DNA of 64,000 bases from Kordiimonas laminariae. Lineage in GTDB: Bacteria; Pseudomonadota; Alphaproteobacteria; Sphingomonadales; Kordiimonadaceae. The DNA lies in assembly GCF_023008165.1 (NCBI RefSeq), contig NZ_JAKQZA010000003.1:372001-436000 (forward strand), read 5' to 3'. Shown one piece after another: positions 19,860 through 30,190 of this stretch (position 1 is the stretch's first letter; every line of letters begins with the position of its first letter). Under the pieces are notes generated by a model that saw only the letters and a program-made list of their open reading frames with translations, did no database searches and was not told the origin of the DNA. Made by a program: the position numbers and the translations under genes.

Positions 19860-21137
19860 CTACCATGCAGCAGTCAATCCCACCATAAATACGTGGCGGT
19901 TATAATCTTGCTGGTCGGCGTTTGTGTTACGCTTTTCAAAATTATAAGAAGCTTTCATAGAAAGCAGACGGTTCATCAAATATTTCGCCTCAGCGCCTAC
20001 AAGATAAACATCATCCTCACGGCCTACACCAATATAATCCTGCTTTGTATAGGAAACATCAGCGCCTAGTAGAACATTACGTTGTAGTTCATGTTCAGCG
20101 CGTAGAGAGAAAGAAGTATCAAGTGTACCGGAAGCAAACAGTCCATTCTGGCCAACAGTGGTTTCATTCACATCACGGTCCACGCCAAGCTTAACAGATG
20201 TCAAACCCGTTGCCGCCCAAAGGACAGAGGCACCAAAAATAAACTCTGAAGAGTCGCCTAGAGAGGCTGAATCAAAATCACGCTTCTGGTAACCAACGTA
20301 AAATTCACCTTCGGATTTACCACCAAGGTCGAACGCTGCACCACCAACAACAGACCAACCATCAGAGTCCCGAAGTGGGCCACCATCTTCACGGCTATCG
20401 TCATATTTAACTTTAAGTGCTGCAAACTTTACGAACGCTTCGTAATCTTCGTTCAGGTCATATCCAACACGAACAGTACCTTCCGTTCTCTCACGGTCAC
20501 GATCATCGTTGTTAAAGATACCACCGCCAACAAGGCCTGTATCATCAAAATCAAAGTTCTCATAGCTACCCGTAACCGCAAAAGATACTAGACCTTCATC
20601 ACGTGTATAACCAACATCTGTTGAGAAAATAGAAAACGTTGTAGGACGATCCTGCTGACCATTTGAGTCAGGAGCACCACGATCCTCGTGCAGGTCTGAA
20701 TACCCTACGTTAAAGGTAATATTGGAACCACGTGTAATATCAATACGGCTCTGCGCATTAAGACGAATATCTTCAAAATCTTCTGTGCTGTTGTCTGCAT
20801 AACGCGCGATATCTGCGTCGGCCGTCAAGCTAAGGAAACCACGGTTCCAATCAGAAACCAGTGCAAGCGATGGCTTAATCACAGCGATAAAATCGTCTGT
20901 TGTATCTACACTATCATTATCTTGGGCAAAGATATTGCTGTTGAACTTACCCTCAGCGCCAATAGTCGGAGAGAAAATAAAACTGCCAGTACGAATACCA
21001 ACAGATGTATAGTCTGGACGATAGCGTTCGAAAACAGATTGCACTTGCTCATCGCTTTGCTGAGCGAAAGCTGCTGTTGCCATAGCTGTGCTACCTAGAA
21101 GAGCTGTCGCTGCAAGTTTCAATACCGTACTTTTCAT
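19860..21137 (-). CDS. Outer-membrane beta-barrel protein of the exopolysaccharide cluster
   Basis: This 425-residue precursor has a clear signal peptide (cleavage after AFA, about residue 25). After a short plug-like region (VFERYRPDY) come many amphipathic beta strands with acidic loops, ending in an aromatic residue (GLTAAW). It resembles the outer-membrane barrel proteins found in alphaproteobacterial exopolysaccharide clusters with short Wza proteins. The ATG at 21137 follows an A/G-rich leader. It is the first gene of the operon barrel - export protein - autokinase - hypothetical. Confidence 0.85.
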   Translation of the reverse strand: MKSTVLKLAATALLGSTAMATAAFAQQSDEQVQSVFERYRPDYTSVGIRTGSFIFSPTIGAEGKFNSNIFAQDNDSVDTTDDFIAVIKPSLALVSDWNRGFLSLTADADIARYADNSTEDFEDIRLNAQSRIDITRGSNITFNVGYSDLHEDRGAPDSNGQQDRPTTFSIFSTDVGYTRDEGLVSFAVTGSYENFDFDDTGLVGGGIFNNDDRDRERTEGTVRVGYDLNEDYEAFVKFAALKVKYDDSREDGGPLRDSDGWSVVGGAAFDLGGKSEGEFYVGYQKRDFDSASLGDSSEFIFGASVLWAATGLTSVKLGVDRDVNETTVGQNGLFASGTLDTSFSLRAEHELQRNVLLGADVSYTKQDYIGVGREDDVYLVGAEAKYLMNRLLSMKASYNFEKRNTNADQQDYNRHVFMVGLTAAW

Positions 21138-21309
21138 CTTTTTAACCCCAATTGGCTAGGACAGCCGAAGCCATCAAATCTTATAAACTGAATCACATAA
21201 ATACTAAAATGACATACAAATCCTGAAAATACATACTATAATAAATGTAAATAGTCTATGAATATCAAAAAAATAGCTGCTGTTGCTAGCAAACAACATT
21301 CACAAACAA

Positions 21310-22074
21310 TCAGGTTGTTAGAAACCGCACCCGGTTTTGGGAAAACACTCCTGCGGTTAACATTCCTGTGGCAAACGCACCCGTATCAATTGCAATTCTG
21401 TTTGCAAGGATCTCTGCTGAACGCACCACCGAATGACCATGTACAATCTTCACACCGTACCGGCAGCGGGCCTCTGTAAATTCCTGTCTGATTGAAAGCT
21501 TATCTTCGCGTAACTGTGCATCAAGCACCACCCCAGGGCGCACGCCGGCATGCACAAAATAATAGTCACCAATCTGGTGATGCTCTTTCAACGCACGGAA
21601 AAACTTTAAATGATCTCGGGGCAGTAAATCTGAGAGCTGGTTACTGGCATTCATCAAATCATTCGCCTCAGGCGCATCAGGCAGATAAATACCATAACTT
21701 GCGAGTGCCGCTACACCACCAACCTGCAGCCAAATATCGCTGCTAAGCGGATCATCGAGAAATTGAAGGAGCATATCTTCGTGGTTTCCAGCAAGACAAA
21801 CCACATTTTCCATCTCTCGCTGTAACCGCACTAGAATGTCTATCACTTCCTTTGAATGAAATCCGCGATCAATATAATCCCCGAGAAACACTAGTGTTAC
21901 CTTGAAACCTTTTCCTTGAGCCTCAATATCAGCGAAGATTTGCTTGAGCAGTTTTTCCAGCAGGTCAGCCCGACCGTGAATATCCCCAATAGCATAAACA
22001 AGCTCACCATCCGGCACCCGAAATACTTCTTCGTCCACATGCTTTTTGCCAAAGATATTCGAAAACAAACCCAT
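21310..22074 (-). CDS. Serine/threonine-type metallophosphoesterase
   Basis: This 254-residue protein carries the metal-binding motifs of the PP2A-like/calcineurin superfamily: GDIHGR near residue 31, GDYIDRG near residue 66 and GNHED near residue 97, with later His residues in HAGVRPG and HGHSV. These ligate two metal ions. Bacterial relatives dephosphorylate proteins or diadenosine tetraphosphate. Its place upstream of the exopolysaccharide operon on the same strand makes a phosphotyrosine role thinkable, but 172 bases separate them and nothing else supports it. Confidence 0.9.
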   Translation of the reverse strand: MGLFSNIFGKKHVDEEVFRVPDGELVYAIGDIHGRADLLEKLLKQIFADIEAQGKGFKVTLVFLGDYIDRGFHSKEVIDILVRLQREMENVVCLAGNHEDMLLQFLDDPLSSDIWLQVGGVAALASYGIYLPDAPEANDLMNASNQLSDLLPRDHLKFFRALKEHHQIGDYYFVHAGVRPGVVLDAQLREDKLSIRQEFTEARCRYGVKIVHGHSVVRSAEILANRIAIDTGAFATGMLTAGVFSQNRVRFLTT

Positions 22075-22096
22075 CTAATCCACCAAACTCACAAAC

Positions 22097-22125
22097 AAAA
22101 AAGGCGAGGATATCCTCGCCTTTTT
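22097..22125 (-). terminator. Perfect-palindrome terminator
   Basis: GGCGAGGATATCCTCGCC (22103-22120) is a perfect 18-base dyad flanked by A-run and T-run. It lies after the stop of the Ala-rich gene at 22149 and before the phosphoesterase start at 22074 on the minus strand. It could act in both directions. Confidence 0.85.
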
Positions 22126-22148
22126 CAGAAACTATGTAAACTACTGTA

Positions 22149-22667
22149 TTAGGTACCGCTACCAGTCTGAGACTGTGAAGGCTCAACAACAACAGTGCGA
22201 ATTGTCGGGATTGTTGGAATCACAACAGTAAGCGGCGTTGTTGGTGTAGTACCTGTACGACCAACGTTCGATGTATAAGAACTACGAACCGCCGCTGGAG
22301 CAGAGGCAACCGCCGTCTGAACAGAAGCAGCAGCACCCGGGTTTGTTGTTTGAAGCGTAGTCGCTGCTTGCGCTAGGCCCGCACCAACAGCAGCTTGAAC
22401 GGTATTAGAAGCACCAGACGTCGAAGCTGTTACAAGCGACGCAGCAGCACCCGGGTTAGATGAGCTTGCAACAATCGCCGCGATCTGCGCCTGAATTTGT
22501 GCCGCTGTCAGGTTCGGGTTATTCAGAACCGCATTAATTGCAGCTTGAACAGAAGCTTGCTCAGTTTGGCTAAGCGCTGGCACTGGCTGAACAGCCTCAG
22601 AAGCCGTTGAAATCACAGGCGCAGCAAGCCCCATTGTTAATACCGCTGCAATCACTGCCTTACGCAT
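22149..22667 (-). CDS. Alanine-rich secreted protein of unknown function
   Basis: This 172-residue precursor has a signal peptide (MRKAVIAAVLT then TAS-EAV cleavage). The mature part is low-complexity, rich in Ala, Thr, Gln and Val, with two related segments NPGAAASLVTA and NPGAAASVQTA. The Thr/Pro-rich C-terminus resembles a surface or matrix protein tail. GGAG seven bases before the ATG at 22667 decides this start over the ATG at 22685. I do not recognise a family. It is a single gene with its own terminator. Confidence 0.72.
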   Translation of the reverse strand: MRKAVIAAVLTMGLAAPVISTASEAVQPVPALSQTEQASVQAAINAVLNNPNLTAAQIQAQIAAIVASSSNPGAAASLVTASTSGASNTVQAAVGAGLAQAATTLQTTNPGAAASVQTAVASAPAAVRSSYTSNVGRTGTTPTTPLTVVIPTIPTIRTVVVEPSQSQTGSGT

Positions 22668-22827
22668 AATAATGCTCCGTTTCATACGAATTTTGCATTG
22701 CCGACAGAATCGGCATAAGAATAATTGGAATTAATTTCTCATAAATAAGCACTTAAGTCAAAACAAAAGGTTAACATCCTGTCTCTCGTGCAATCAGAAG
22801 CAAGCATTGTGGCGGAAAAGATACAAC

Positions 22828-23208
22828 CTACTTATGCACCGGCCATCTTGCGGTTATCTCCAGAAACTCAAAGAATTCCATACCTGTTTTTTCCGCCCAA
22901 TCTTCTTCAGGCCCGGACCAACCAAATTCTTTCCATTTAATTTTGCCCGTTTTTGAAAAGACCACACCCTCTTCTTCAAGCCGCTGGCGTTGGCGGTCAG
23001 CCCCCTCTCGCTCACTGATTTTTCCAGCAGAATTAATAACTCTGTGCCACGGCACATCCTGCGCCCCAACACCAGCCATCGCAAACCCCACAATGCGCGG
23101 GGTAGCACCAGTGACAAGGCTAGCTATCATGCCGTAGCTAGCCACTCTCCCCTCAGGGATTAACTTCACCAATTCATAAATCTGGGGAAAGCTGGAGTAT
23201 TGCCGCAC
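22828..23208 (-). CDS. Alkyltransferase-like (ATL) DNA-binding protein
   Basis: This 126-residue protein matches the DNA-binding domain of O6-alkylguanine-DNA alkyltransferases, but the active-site PCHRV is PWHRV (about residue 53), so the alkyl-accepting Cys is missing. In known ATL proteins this change turns the enzyme into a lesion sensor that binds O6-alkylguanine and hands it to nucleotide excision repair. GRVASYGMIA is the preceding family helix. It begins 9 bases after the acs stop on the same strand, so the two are likely one transcript, without an obvious functional tie. Confidence 0.92.
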   Translation of the reverse strand: MRQYSSFPQIYELVKLIPEGRVASYGMIASLVTGATPRIVGFAMAGVGAQDVPWHRVINSAGKISEREGADRQRQRLEEEGVVFSKTGKIKWKEFGWSGPEEDWAEKTGMEFFEFLEITARWPVHK

Positions 23209-23217
23209 AGCGAACCC

Positions 23218-25155
23218 TTAACGATTTAAGCGGTTTTCAATCAGGTCATCCACTACAGCAGGGTCTGCCAGCGTAGATGTATCACCCAGATTACCGAATT
23301 CATTTTCAGCTACTTTCCGAAGAATACGGCGCATAATCTTGCCTGACCGCGTTTTCGGGAGGCCTGGCGCAAACTGGATATGATCCGGCGTGGCAATTGG
23401 GCCAATTTCATGGCGTACCCACTTCACAAGCTCAGCGCGAAGCTCCTCTGTTGGCTCCACACCCACTGGCGGCGTTACATAGGCATATATGCCCTGTCCT
23501 TTAATATCATGCGGGAAACCAACAACAGCAGCTTCAGAAACACCTTCATGGGCAACCAGCGCTGATTCCACCTCGGCAGTCCCCATACGGTGGCCTGATA
23601 CATTAATCACGTCGTCTACACGGCCCGTAATCCAGTAATAGCCATCTTCATCACGCCGACAACCATCACCGGTGAAATAAAGTCCCTTATATGTGGAAAA
23701 ATAGGTCTGTTTAAAGCGTTCATGATCCCCATAAACAGTACGCATTTGCCCAGGCCAGCTGTCTGTGATCACCAGATTACCTGAGATCGCACCTTCAAGA
23801 TAATTCCCATCACCGTCCAGAAGCGCAGGCTGCACACCAAACATTGGCCGCGTTGCAGAACCCGGCTTCAGATCAGTCGCGCCCGGCAGCGGCGTGATCA
23901 TCGCACCACCCGTTTCTGTCTGCCACCATGTATCCACAATCGGGCACCGTTCTTCGCCCACAGTTTTATAGTACCAAACCCAGGCTTCAGGATTGATTGG
24001 CTCACCAACAGAACCCAGAAGGCGTAAACTTGAAAGATCATAGCGCTTCACAGGCTCATCACCTTCACGCATCAAAGCGCGAATTGCTGTTGGCGCTGTA
24101 TAGAAGATGTTCACTTTGTGCTTTTCACACACCTGCCAGAATCGGCCTGCATCCGGATAAGTTGGTACACCCTCAAACACAAGGCTCGTGGCACCGTTCG
24201 CAAGCGGCCCATAAACAATATAGCTATGGCCTGTTACCCAGCCTACATCAGCCGTACACCAGTAAACGTCGCCGTCTTTATAATCAAACACATACTCATG
24301 GGTCATGCTGGTCCAAACCATATAACCGCCTGTGGTGTGCAGCACCCCCTTCGGCTGACCTGTTGAACCTGATGTGTAAAGGATAAAGAGTGGATCTTCC
24401 GCATTCATTTCTTCAGGCGGGCAATCAGCCGATACCCGTGCTGTTTCTTCATGATACCAAACATCACGGCCCTCAACCCAGCCAACATCACCGCCGGTAC
24501 GCTTCACCACCACCACACTTTTCACGTTTGGACACTGGTTTAGCGCCTCATCCACATTCTTCTTAAGCGGGACTTTCTTGGCACCGCGCAGACCTTCGTC
24601 TGCAGTGATTACATAATCAGATTCGCAGTTCTGGATACGACCAGCGAGCGCATCAGGAGAGAAACCACCAAACACCACAGAATGCACAGCCCCAATCCGA
24701 GCACATGCCAACATCGCATAAACCGCTTCAGGGATCATCGGCATGTAAATGGTAACCCGGTCACCTTTTTTCACGCCCTGTTTTTTCAGAACATTACCAA
24801 ACCTACTGACATGGCCCAGAAGCTCACCATAGGTGATATGCGCACTCTCGGACGGATCATCACCCTCAAAAATCAGCGCTGTATCATTTTCTTTTTCCGG
24901 CAAATGACGGTCAACACAGTTCACACAGGCATTCAGGGTGCCATCTTCAAACCATTTGATAGAAACATCGCCGGTAAAATCGGTATTTTTTACGATAGAG
25001 AAAGGCTTCATCCAGCTAATACGCTCTGCTTCATCACGCCAAAACCCTTCCGGGTCTTTCACTGAACGCTCATACTTGGCCATATACTCTTCATTCGTAC
25101 ATAGAGTATTCGCAAGCGCACTATCTTTCACAGGTACAAGGTCTAATTCACTCAT
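23218..25155 (-). CDS. acs: Acetyl-CoA synthetase (AMP-forming)
   Basis: This 645-residue enzyme activates acetate to acetyl-CoA through acetyl-AMP. The P-loop-like motif [11 protein letters not shown] is at about residue 260, the WWQTETGG motif near residue 410, and the C-terminal lysine of SGKIMRR (about residue 610) is the usual acetylation-regulated residue. GGAGG seven bases before the ATG at 25155 fixes the start; an upstream start at 25194 would add 13 residues before it. Together with the malate synthase 3 kb away it suggests growth on acetate. Confidence 0.97.
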   Translation of the reverse strand: MSELDLVPVKDSALANTLCTNEEYMAKYERSVKDPEGFWRDEAERISWMKPFSIVKNTDFTGDVSIKWFEDGTLNACVNCVDRHLPEKENDTALIFEGDDPSESAHITYGELLGHVSRFGNVLKKQGVKKGDRVTIYMPMIPEAVYAMLACARIGAVHSVVFGGFSPDALAGRIQNCESDYVITADEGLRGAKKVPLKKNVDEALNQCPNVKSVVVVKRTGGDVGWVEGRDVWYHEETARVSADCPPEEMNAEDPLFILYTSGSTGQPKGVLHTTGGYMVWTSMTHEYVFDYKDGDVYWCTADVGWVTGHSYIVYGPLANGATSLVFEGVPTYPDAGRFWQVCEKHKVNIFYTAPTAIRALMREGDEPVKRYDLSSLRLLGSVGEPINPEAWVWYYKTVGEERCPIVDTWWQTETGGAMITPLPGATDLKPGSATRPMFGVQPALLDGDGNYLEGAISGNLVITDSWPGQMRTVYGDHERFKQTYFSTYKGLYFTGDGCRRDEDGYYWITGRVDDVINVSGHRMGTAEVESALVAHEGVSEAAVVGFPHDIKGQGIYAYVTPPVGVEPTEELRAELVKWVRHEIGPIATPDHIQFAPGLPKTRSGKIMRRILRKVAENEFGNLGDTSTLADPAVVDDLIENRLNR

Positions 25156-25275
25156 AACATTCCTCCACTTTCCGCAAGGGCCCCTCAGCCTCAAAGGACC
25201 ATACCATAATTTATGAAAAGCTGGTGTCTACGGCAATTTTACTGATGTGATAGATTAGGCACCTGAAAGAAACAT

Positions 25276-25304
25276 AAAAAAAGCCGCAGACAACGGCTTT
25301 TTTT
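25276..25304 (-). terminator. Terminator of the serine deaminase gene
   Basis: AAAAAGCCG and CGGCTTTTT arms flank a seven-base loop, with T-runs in both directions. It lies 24 bases after the sdaA stop and upstream of acs, so it separates the two minus-strand genes. Confidence 0.88.
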
Positions 25305-25327
25305 CGTAGTTTTATGCTGATATGTCT

Positions 25328-26722
25328 TTAACAGTCTACCACTGTAGCAGCGATCGGCACAGTAACAGCAAGGCCACCTTCGGCCGTTTCTTTATACTTG
25401 GACTGCATGTCTCGTCCGGTAATTCTCATAGTACGGATCACTTTATCCAGCGTTACGAAGTGCTCACCATCACCCTTCAAGGCCAAACGCGCGGCATTGA
25501 TCGCTTTAATAGAGGCCATAGCATTCCGCTCGATACACGGTACCTGTACAAGCCCACCGATAGGATCACATGTAAGCCCTAAATTATGTTCCATGGCAAT
25601 CTCTGCGGCGTTTTCCACCTGCTCAGGCGTACCACCAAGTACCTCTGCAAGCCCGGCTGCAGCCATCGAACAAGCGGAACCTACCTCACCCTGACATCCA
25701 ACTTCAGCGCCAGAAATTGAAGCATTTTCCTTAAACAAGCGGCCAACAGCCCCAGCGGTAAGGAGGAAACGAACAATACCATCATCATTCGCGCCCGGTA
25801 CGAAATTGGCGTAATAATGAAGAACAGCAGGTACGATACCAGCCGCACCATTGGTCGGGGCTGTTACCACTCTACCGCCAACGGCATTTTCTTCATTCAC
25901 CGCCAACGCATATAGGTTCACCCAATCCAGAATAGTTAGTGGATCAGTAAGTGCTGCCTCTGCTTTTGTTGAAAGCTGCTTGTAGAGCTCAGCCGCCCTG
26001 CGCTTTACTTTAAGCCCCGGCATAACACCACCTCGAGAACAGCCACGCTGCACGCACTCTTTCATCACTTCCCATATTTCAAGAAGGGAAGTGCGAATAT
26101 GCTCCTCTGAGTGTGTCACTTTTTCATTTTCCAGCATCACCCAGCTGATAGGGCGGTCCGTTTCCCCGCAGCGCTCAAGAAGTTCCTGTGCACTCGTAAA
26201 CGGATAAGGATGTTTAACCACTTCTTCTTCAAAGTGGTCCATCTCAGCTTCATGTTCGGTAACAATGAAACCACCGCCGATAGAGTAATAGATCGCCCGG
26301 GCAAGCTCTTCACCGCATTCAGCATATGCCCAGAACTCCATCCCATTGGGGTGAAAATCAAGGCGCTCCCTTGGAAGGAGCTGAAGATCTGTTTCTTCCT
26401 CGAAGTGAATATCCTGTTTTCCAAGGATTGAAATATTCTTGCGCACACGAATATCTGCAATCATATCAGGAATGGCTTCCACATCCACACCGCGCGGGCA
26501 GGCACCGAGAAGCCCCAAAAGAACAGCCGTATCAGAACCGTGACCACGGCCAGTTGCCCCCAGCGAACCATAAAGCTTGGTTACAACCCGAACAGTTTTT
26601 GGCAGATTTCCAGCCTTTTCGACGTTTTCAATAAAGTCACGTGCGGCTCGCATTGGCCCAACGGTATGGGAACTGGATGGCCCAATTCCAATATTGAAAA
26701 GATCAAGAACACTTGTGCTCAT
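25328..26722 (-). CDS. sdaA: L-serine ammonia-lyase (iron-sulfur type)
   Basis: This enzyme deaminates L-serine to pyruvate and ammonia with a [4Fe-4S] cluster instead of PLP. It has 464 residues and the single-chain form. The beta domain begins with [14 protein letters not shown] (about residue 14). The alpha domain has cluster cysteines in [17 protein letters not shown], in LTCDPIGG and in VPCIERN. It is a single gene with its own terminator; the upstream neighbour on the same strand is the ScfR-type regulator. Confidence 0.96.
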   Translation of the reverse strand: MSTSVLDLFNIGIGPSSSHTVGPMRAARDFIENVEKAGNLPKTVRVVTKLYGSLGATGRGHGSDTAVLLGLLGACPRGVDVEAIPDMIADIRVRKNISILGKQDIHFEEETDLQLLPRERLDFHPNGMEFWAYAECGEELARAIYYSIGGGFIVTEHEAEMDHFEEEVVKHPYPFTSAQELLERCGETDRPISWVMLENEKVTHSEEHIRTSLLEIWEVMKECVQRGCSRGGVMPGLKVKRRAAELYKQLSTKAEAALTDPLTILDWVNLYALAVNEENAVGGRVVTAPTNGAAGIVPAVLHYYANFVPGANDDGIVRFLLTAGAVGRLFKENASISGAEVGCQGEVGSACSMAAAGLAEVLGGTPEQVENAAEIAMEHNLGLTCDPIGGLVQVPCIERNAMASIKAINAARLALKGDGEHFVTLDKVIRTMRITGRDMQSKYKETAEGGLAVTVPIAATVVDC

Positions 26723-26892
26723 TACTCTGTTGCCCCACAGAAATTTCTTGTTATTTGCGCGCCAAGCTATGGTGGAAAATGCAGTAAGGCAATCGGAAAA
26801 ATTTAATCCATCAAATAAGAAATATTATTTCGCATACATAAAAAGAGCAGCAAAACTGCCCTTTGGTAGTACGTAATAAAATTACACGCACA

Positions 26893-28329
26893 TTATTCTT
26901 GGGAAAATCGGTATGCAGAAATCCCTCTCGACCGCTCATCCAGAACCAGCGATTTCGTAAGCGGCGGGTTTGCGCGTTGCGGACATGCTGGGCGTTCACA
27001 CAGACGGCAGTTAGGCCCCACTGGCGTTGCTTCAGGATTTTCGAGATCATGCCCCCGAGCATAAATTAACTCACGCGCATAAGCGATATCACACCCCAAA
27101 CCAATAGCTAACTGCTGATCTGGGTCACCATACCGCGCGCCTTGCCTGCTCACCGTTCGCGCTACAGAAAAGTACCTCGTGTTATCAGGCATTTCGATAA
27201 TCTGGGTATCTATTTTACCGGGCGTTGAGAAAGTATCATGCACCCGCCAAAGCGGACACGTACCGCCAAAACGGGAGAAATGGAAGCGGCCCGCCGAAAA
27301 GCGCTTCGACACATTCCCAGCCTTATCCAGTCTAATAAAAAAGAAAGGCACCCCTCGCTCACCAGGGCGCTGCAAAGTGGTCAATCGATGACAAACCTGC
27401 TCAAAACTGGCACCGTACCGACGGGACATATGTTCAATATCGTACTTAAGCGCCTTGGCATCATTCAGAAAGCGGCTGTAAGGCATTAAAAGAGCACCTG
27501 CGATATAGTTAAACAGGCTAATTCTTACCAAACGCCTCGCTTCTTCTGTCCGCCAACTATGACTATCACCAATACGCAAAACCACAGGACGATATTCAAG
27601 CATAGCGATTTGAAGTGCGAGCTGGAAAACCCGGGTACTGGCATCAAGCATTTCGCTAATTAAAAGCTGCCTGCGATGCAGATCAAAATGCCTCAAGGTT
27701 TCAGGCATTACTTCATACGGCATAATCCGCACACGAATACCATGCTCTTCATCCAACCGCCCTGCCAGCACCATAAAAGCATCATCACGGTGCAACCCTA
27801 ATTCTTCATGCAGCGCCTCCGCGGCTTCATCCAGTTCTGGAAAGTAATTCTTCCTGTCATGGATAAAATCACGCACTTCGTCCACAGGGAAAATTGCATC
27901 AGGCTCCGCACCACCACGCTCCACCACCTGGCTGGAAAGCTCTGTCGCACTCTGCTTGGCCTGCTGAAAAGATTTATAAAGAAGACTGAAAGCCTCAACC
28001 GCCTGAGGGGCGGCATCGGCCATATCCTGCATTTCACCGCGGGAAAGATCGAGGCCTTTAAACATAGGGTCCGCGAGTATTTCAGAAAGATCAGCAAAGG
28101 CTCGTGCTTCGTCAGTACCTGCAAAAGCACTTAGCTCAACATCATACACCTCTGCGAGCCGCAAAAGAAATTGCGCGGAAACCGGCCGCTGGTTGCGCTC
28201 TACCAGATTAAGGTAACTTGTGGAAAACCCAAGCTCTGATGCCATCTGTGACTGCGAAAGCCCCAACTCGCGGCGTAAACGGCGAATACGCGGGCCTGCG
28301 AATATCTTCTTTGACGCTAAATCAGACAC
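26893..28329 (-). CDS. ScfR/RamB-type short-chain-acyl-CoA-responsive XRE regulator
   Basis: This 478-residue transcription factor has an N-terminal XRE helix-turn-helix (about residues 12-66, LGLSQSQMASELGFS). A middle domain related to IrrE/ImmA peptidases follows, and a C-terminal DUF2083-type domain has Cys residues (NCRLCERPACPQR, about residue 443). The family (ScfR, RamB, PrpC-type) controls glyoxylate-cycle and propionate genes in response to acyl-CoA. It is divergent from malate synthase, which fits that job. The start is GTG at 28329 with AAAGG eight bases upstream. Confidence 0.9.
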   Translation of the reverse strand: MSDLASKKIFAGPRIRRLRRELGLSQSQMASELGFSTSYLNLVERNQRPVSAQFLLRLAEVYDVELSAFAGTDEARAFADLSEILADPMFKGLDLSRGEMQDMADAAPQAVEAFSLLYKSFQQAKQSATELSSQVVERGGAEPDAIFPVDEVRDFIHDRKNYFPELDEAAEALHEELGLHRDDAFMVLAGRLDEEHGIRVRIMPYEVMPETLRHFDLHRRQLLISEMLDASTRVFQLALQIAMLEYRPVVLRIGDSHSWRTEEARRLVRISLFNYIAGALLMPYSRFLNDAKALKYDIEHMSRRYGASFEQVCHRLTTLQRPGERGVPFFFIRLDKAGNVSKRFSAGRFHFSRFGGTCPLWRVHDTFSTPGKIDTQIIEMPDNTRYFSVARTVSRQGARYGDPDQQLAIGLGCDIAYARELIYARGHDLENPEATPVGPNCRLCERPACPQRANPPLTKSLVLDERSRGISAYRFSQE

Positions 28330-28373
28330 GAACTATACCTTTTACATTTTTTACAAATTAACTTTATAACTTT

Positions 28374-28404
28374 TACAAAAACATACAATCGAACACTTTT
28401 TGTA
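28374..28404. promoter_or_regulatory. Inverted repeat between regulator and malate synthase genes
   Basis: TACAAAAA (28374-28381) and TTTTTGTA (28397-28404) form a perfect eight-base dyad with 15 bases between. It lies in the shared 183-base region of the divergent ScfR-type regulator and aceB. This is a candidate binding site for the regulator. The surrounding DNA is very A/T-rich, so chance similarity is possible. Confidence 0.45.
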
Positions 28405-28512
28405 TCAATATTAATTTGTTTTCAGTAATTTTCGTGAAATATAGACACTGAAGGCGCAAGAAAACAAAAGCGCTACATGAGTGGACAAAATAGATTTTTA
28501 CGAGGTTTACAA

Positions 28513-30123
28513 ATGCAAACTACAGCGGAAAGAGCAGCAGTTTCGCCAACGCTTAAGATTACCGGTTCAGTTACAGACGCTTACAAGCGAGTCCTGACTG
28601 ACGATGCCCTTGCATTTATCACCGACCTCGAAAATCGGTTTGGTGGTCGCCGCCGCGAGCTGATAAAAGCTCGCGAAGAACGCCAAAAGGCATATGATCG
28701 TGGTGAACTTCCTGATTTCCTTGAAGATACAAAAGACATTCGTGAGAGTGACTGGAAAATTCTCGGCACACCAGATGATCTACAAGATCGCCGCGTTGAA
28801 ATCACAGGCCCTGTTGACCGCAAAATGATGATCAACGCCTTTAATTCAGGCGCCAATGTTTTCATGGCAGATTTTGAAGATGCCTCATCGCCAACATGGG
28901 ATAATATGCTGAACGGCCAAATCAACGGCATGGATTATGCCCGCAATACGCTGAAGCATACAGACCCGAACACTGGCAAAAACTATGTTATGAACGAAGA
29001 AACTGCCACCTTTAAGGTGCGCCCACGTGGTTGGCATATGCTGGAAGCCCATGCAGAATTCGGCGGTGAGCCAATGTCAGCATCTCTCTTTGATTTTGGC
29101 TTATATATTTTCCACAATGCCCGCGAACTTATTAATAAAGGCACTGGTCCATACTTCTATCTGCCAAAAATGGAAAGCCATAAGGAAGCCAAACTGTGGG
29201 ATGATGTTTTCACCTATGCAGAAGAATTCCTCGGCCTCAAGCACGGCACTATTAAAGCAACGGTTCTTATTGAAACACTACCTGCCGCCTTTGAAATGGA
29301 TGAAATTCTTCATGCGCTCAAAGATCATATTGTAGGGCTGAACTGTGGCCGCTGGGATTATATTTTCAGCTACATTAAACGCATCGGCAAAAGCGCCGAT
29401 TATTTGTTGCCGGACCGGTCGCAGGTGGTGATGGGTGAAGCCTTCCTGAAAGCTTATTCGCTTTTACTTATTAAAACCTGCCACCGGCGAGGCGCCCACG
29501 CGATGGGCGGTATGGCTGCACAGATCCCTGTAAAAAATGATGAAGCAGCAAACGAAATCGCCTTCAATAAAGTTCGAGCCGACAAAGACCGTGAAGCAAG
29601 CTTTGGTCATGACGGAACATGGGTGGCACACCCAGGCATGGTAGCAACTGCCAAGGAAGTATTTGATAGCTTGATGAAAGGCCCGAACCAAATCCACCGT
29701 CTGCGCGAAGATTTGGAAATCACACGTGAAGATTTGCTAGCTCCCCACAAAGGTCAGGCAACCGAAAACGGTGTGCGCGAGAACATCCGCGTTGGCATCC
29801 AGTATACTGCTGCATGGCTCGAAGGCCGCGGTGCTGTACCACTTTATAACCTAATGGAAGACGCCGCTACGGCAGAGATCAGCCGTACGCAAATCTGGCA
29901 GCAACTGCTTCATAGCGCGGAGCTGGCAGACGGCAGAACCGTTACCAAAGACATGATCCGTGAGCTTTATGACGATGAGCTTATGAAAATGAAAGAGTCC
30001 TTAGGCCAGGACAAGTTCGAGAACAGCAGACTTGCGGAAGCAGGCGAGCTGTTCCTCGAACTAGCCTTCGCCGACAAGCTGGAAGAGTTCCTTACAACAC
30101 CTGCTTACGCTCGTATTCAGTAA
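28513..30123 (+). CDS. aceB: Malate synthase A
   Basis: This enzyme condenses glyoxylate and acetyl-CoA to malate in the glyoxylate shunt. It has about 536 residues from the ATG at 28513. The family blocks FEDASSPTWDN, RPRGWHMLEAH and NCGRWDYIFS are present, the last near residue 265. The start at 28513 is preceded by GAGG with seven-base spacing; the ATG at 28477 has no such site and would add 12 residues. The isocitrate lyase gene is not in the window. A strong terminator follows. Confidence 0.96.
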   Translation: MQTTAERAAVSPTLKITGSVTDAYKRVLTDDALAFITDLENRFGGRRRELIKAREERQKAYDRGELPDFLEDTKDIRESDWKILGTPDDLQDRRVEITGPVDRKMMINAFNSGANVFMADFEDASSPTWDNMLNGQINGMDYARNTLKHTDPNTGKNYVMNEETATFKVRPRGWHMLEAHAEFGGEPMSASLFDFGLYIFHNARELINKGTGPYFYLPKMESHKEAKLWDDVFTYAEEFLGLKHGTIKATVLIETLPAAFEMDEILHALKDHIVGLNCGRWDYIFSYIKRIGKSADYLLPDRSQVVMGEAFLKAYSLLLIKTCHRRGAHAMGGMAAQIPVKNDEAANEIAFNKVRADKDREASFGHDGTWVAHPGMVATAKEVFDSLMKGPNQIHRLREDLEITREDLLAPHKGQATENGVRENIRVGIQYTAAWLEGRGAVPLYNLMEDAATAEISRTQIWQQLLHSAELADGRTVTKDMIRELYDDELMKMKESLGQDKFENSRLAEAGELFLELAFADKLEEFLTTPAYARIQ

Positions 30124-30163
30124 CAGATTGTCCCTCACATCTGCGGAGTGCAGATGTACTTTC

Positions 30164-30190
30164 GGGCCGGTTTTTACCGGCCCTTTTTTT
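30164..30190 (+). terminator. Terminator of malate synthase gene
   Basis: GGGCCGG and CCGGCCC arms with a TTTTTA-rich loop are followed by seven T. It starts 40 bases after the aceB stop and runs into the stop of the convergent sulfotransferase-like gene. Confidence 0.92.
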
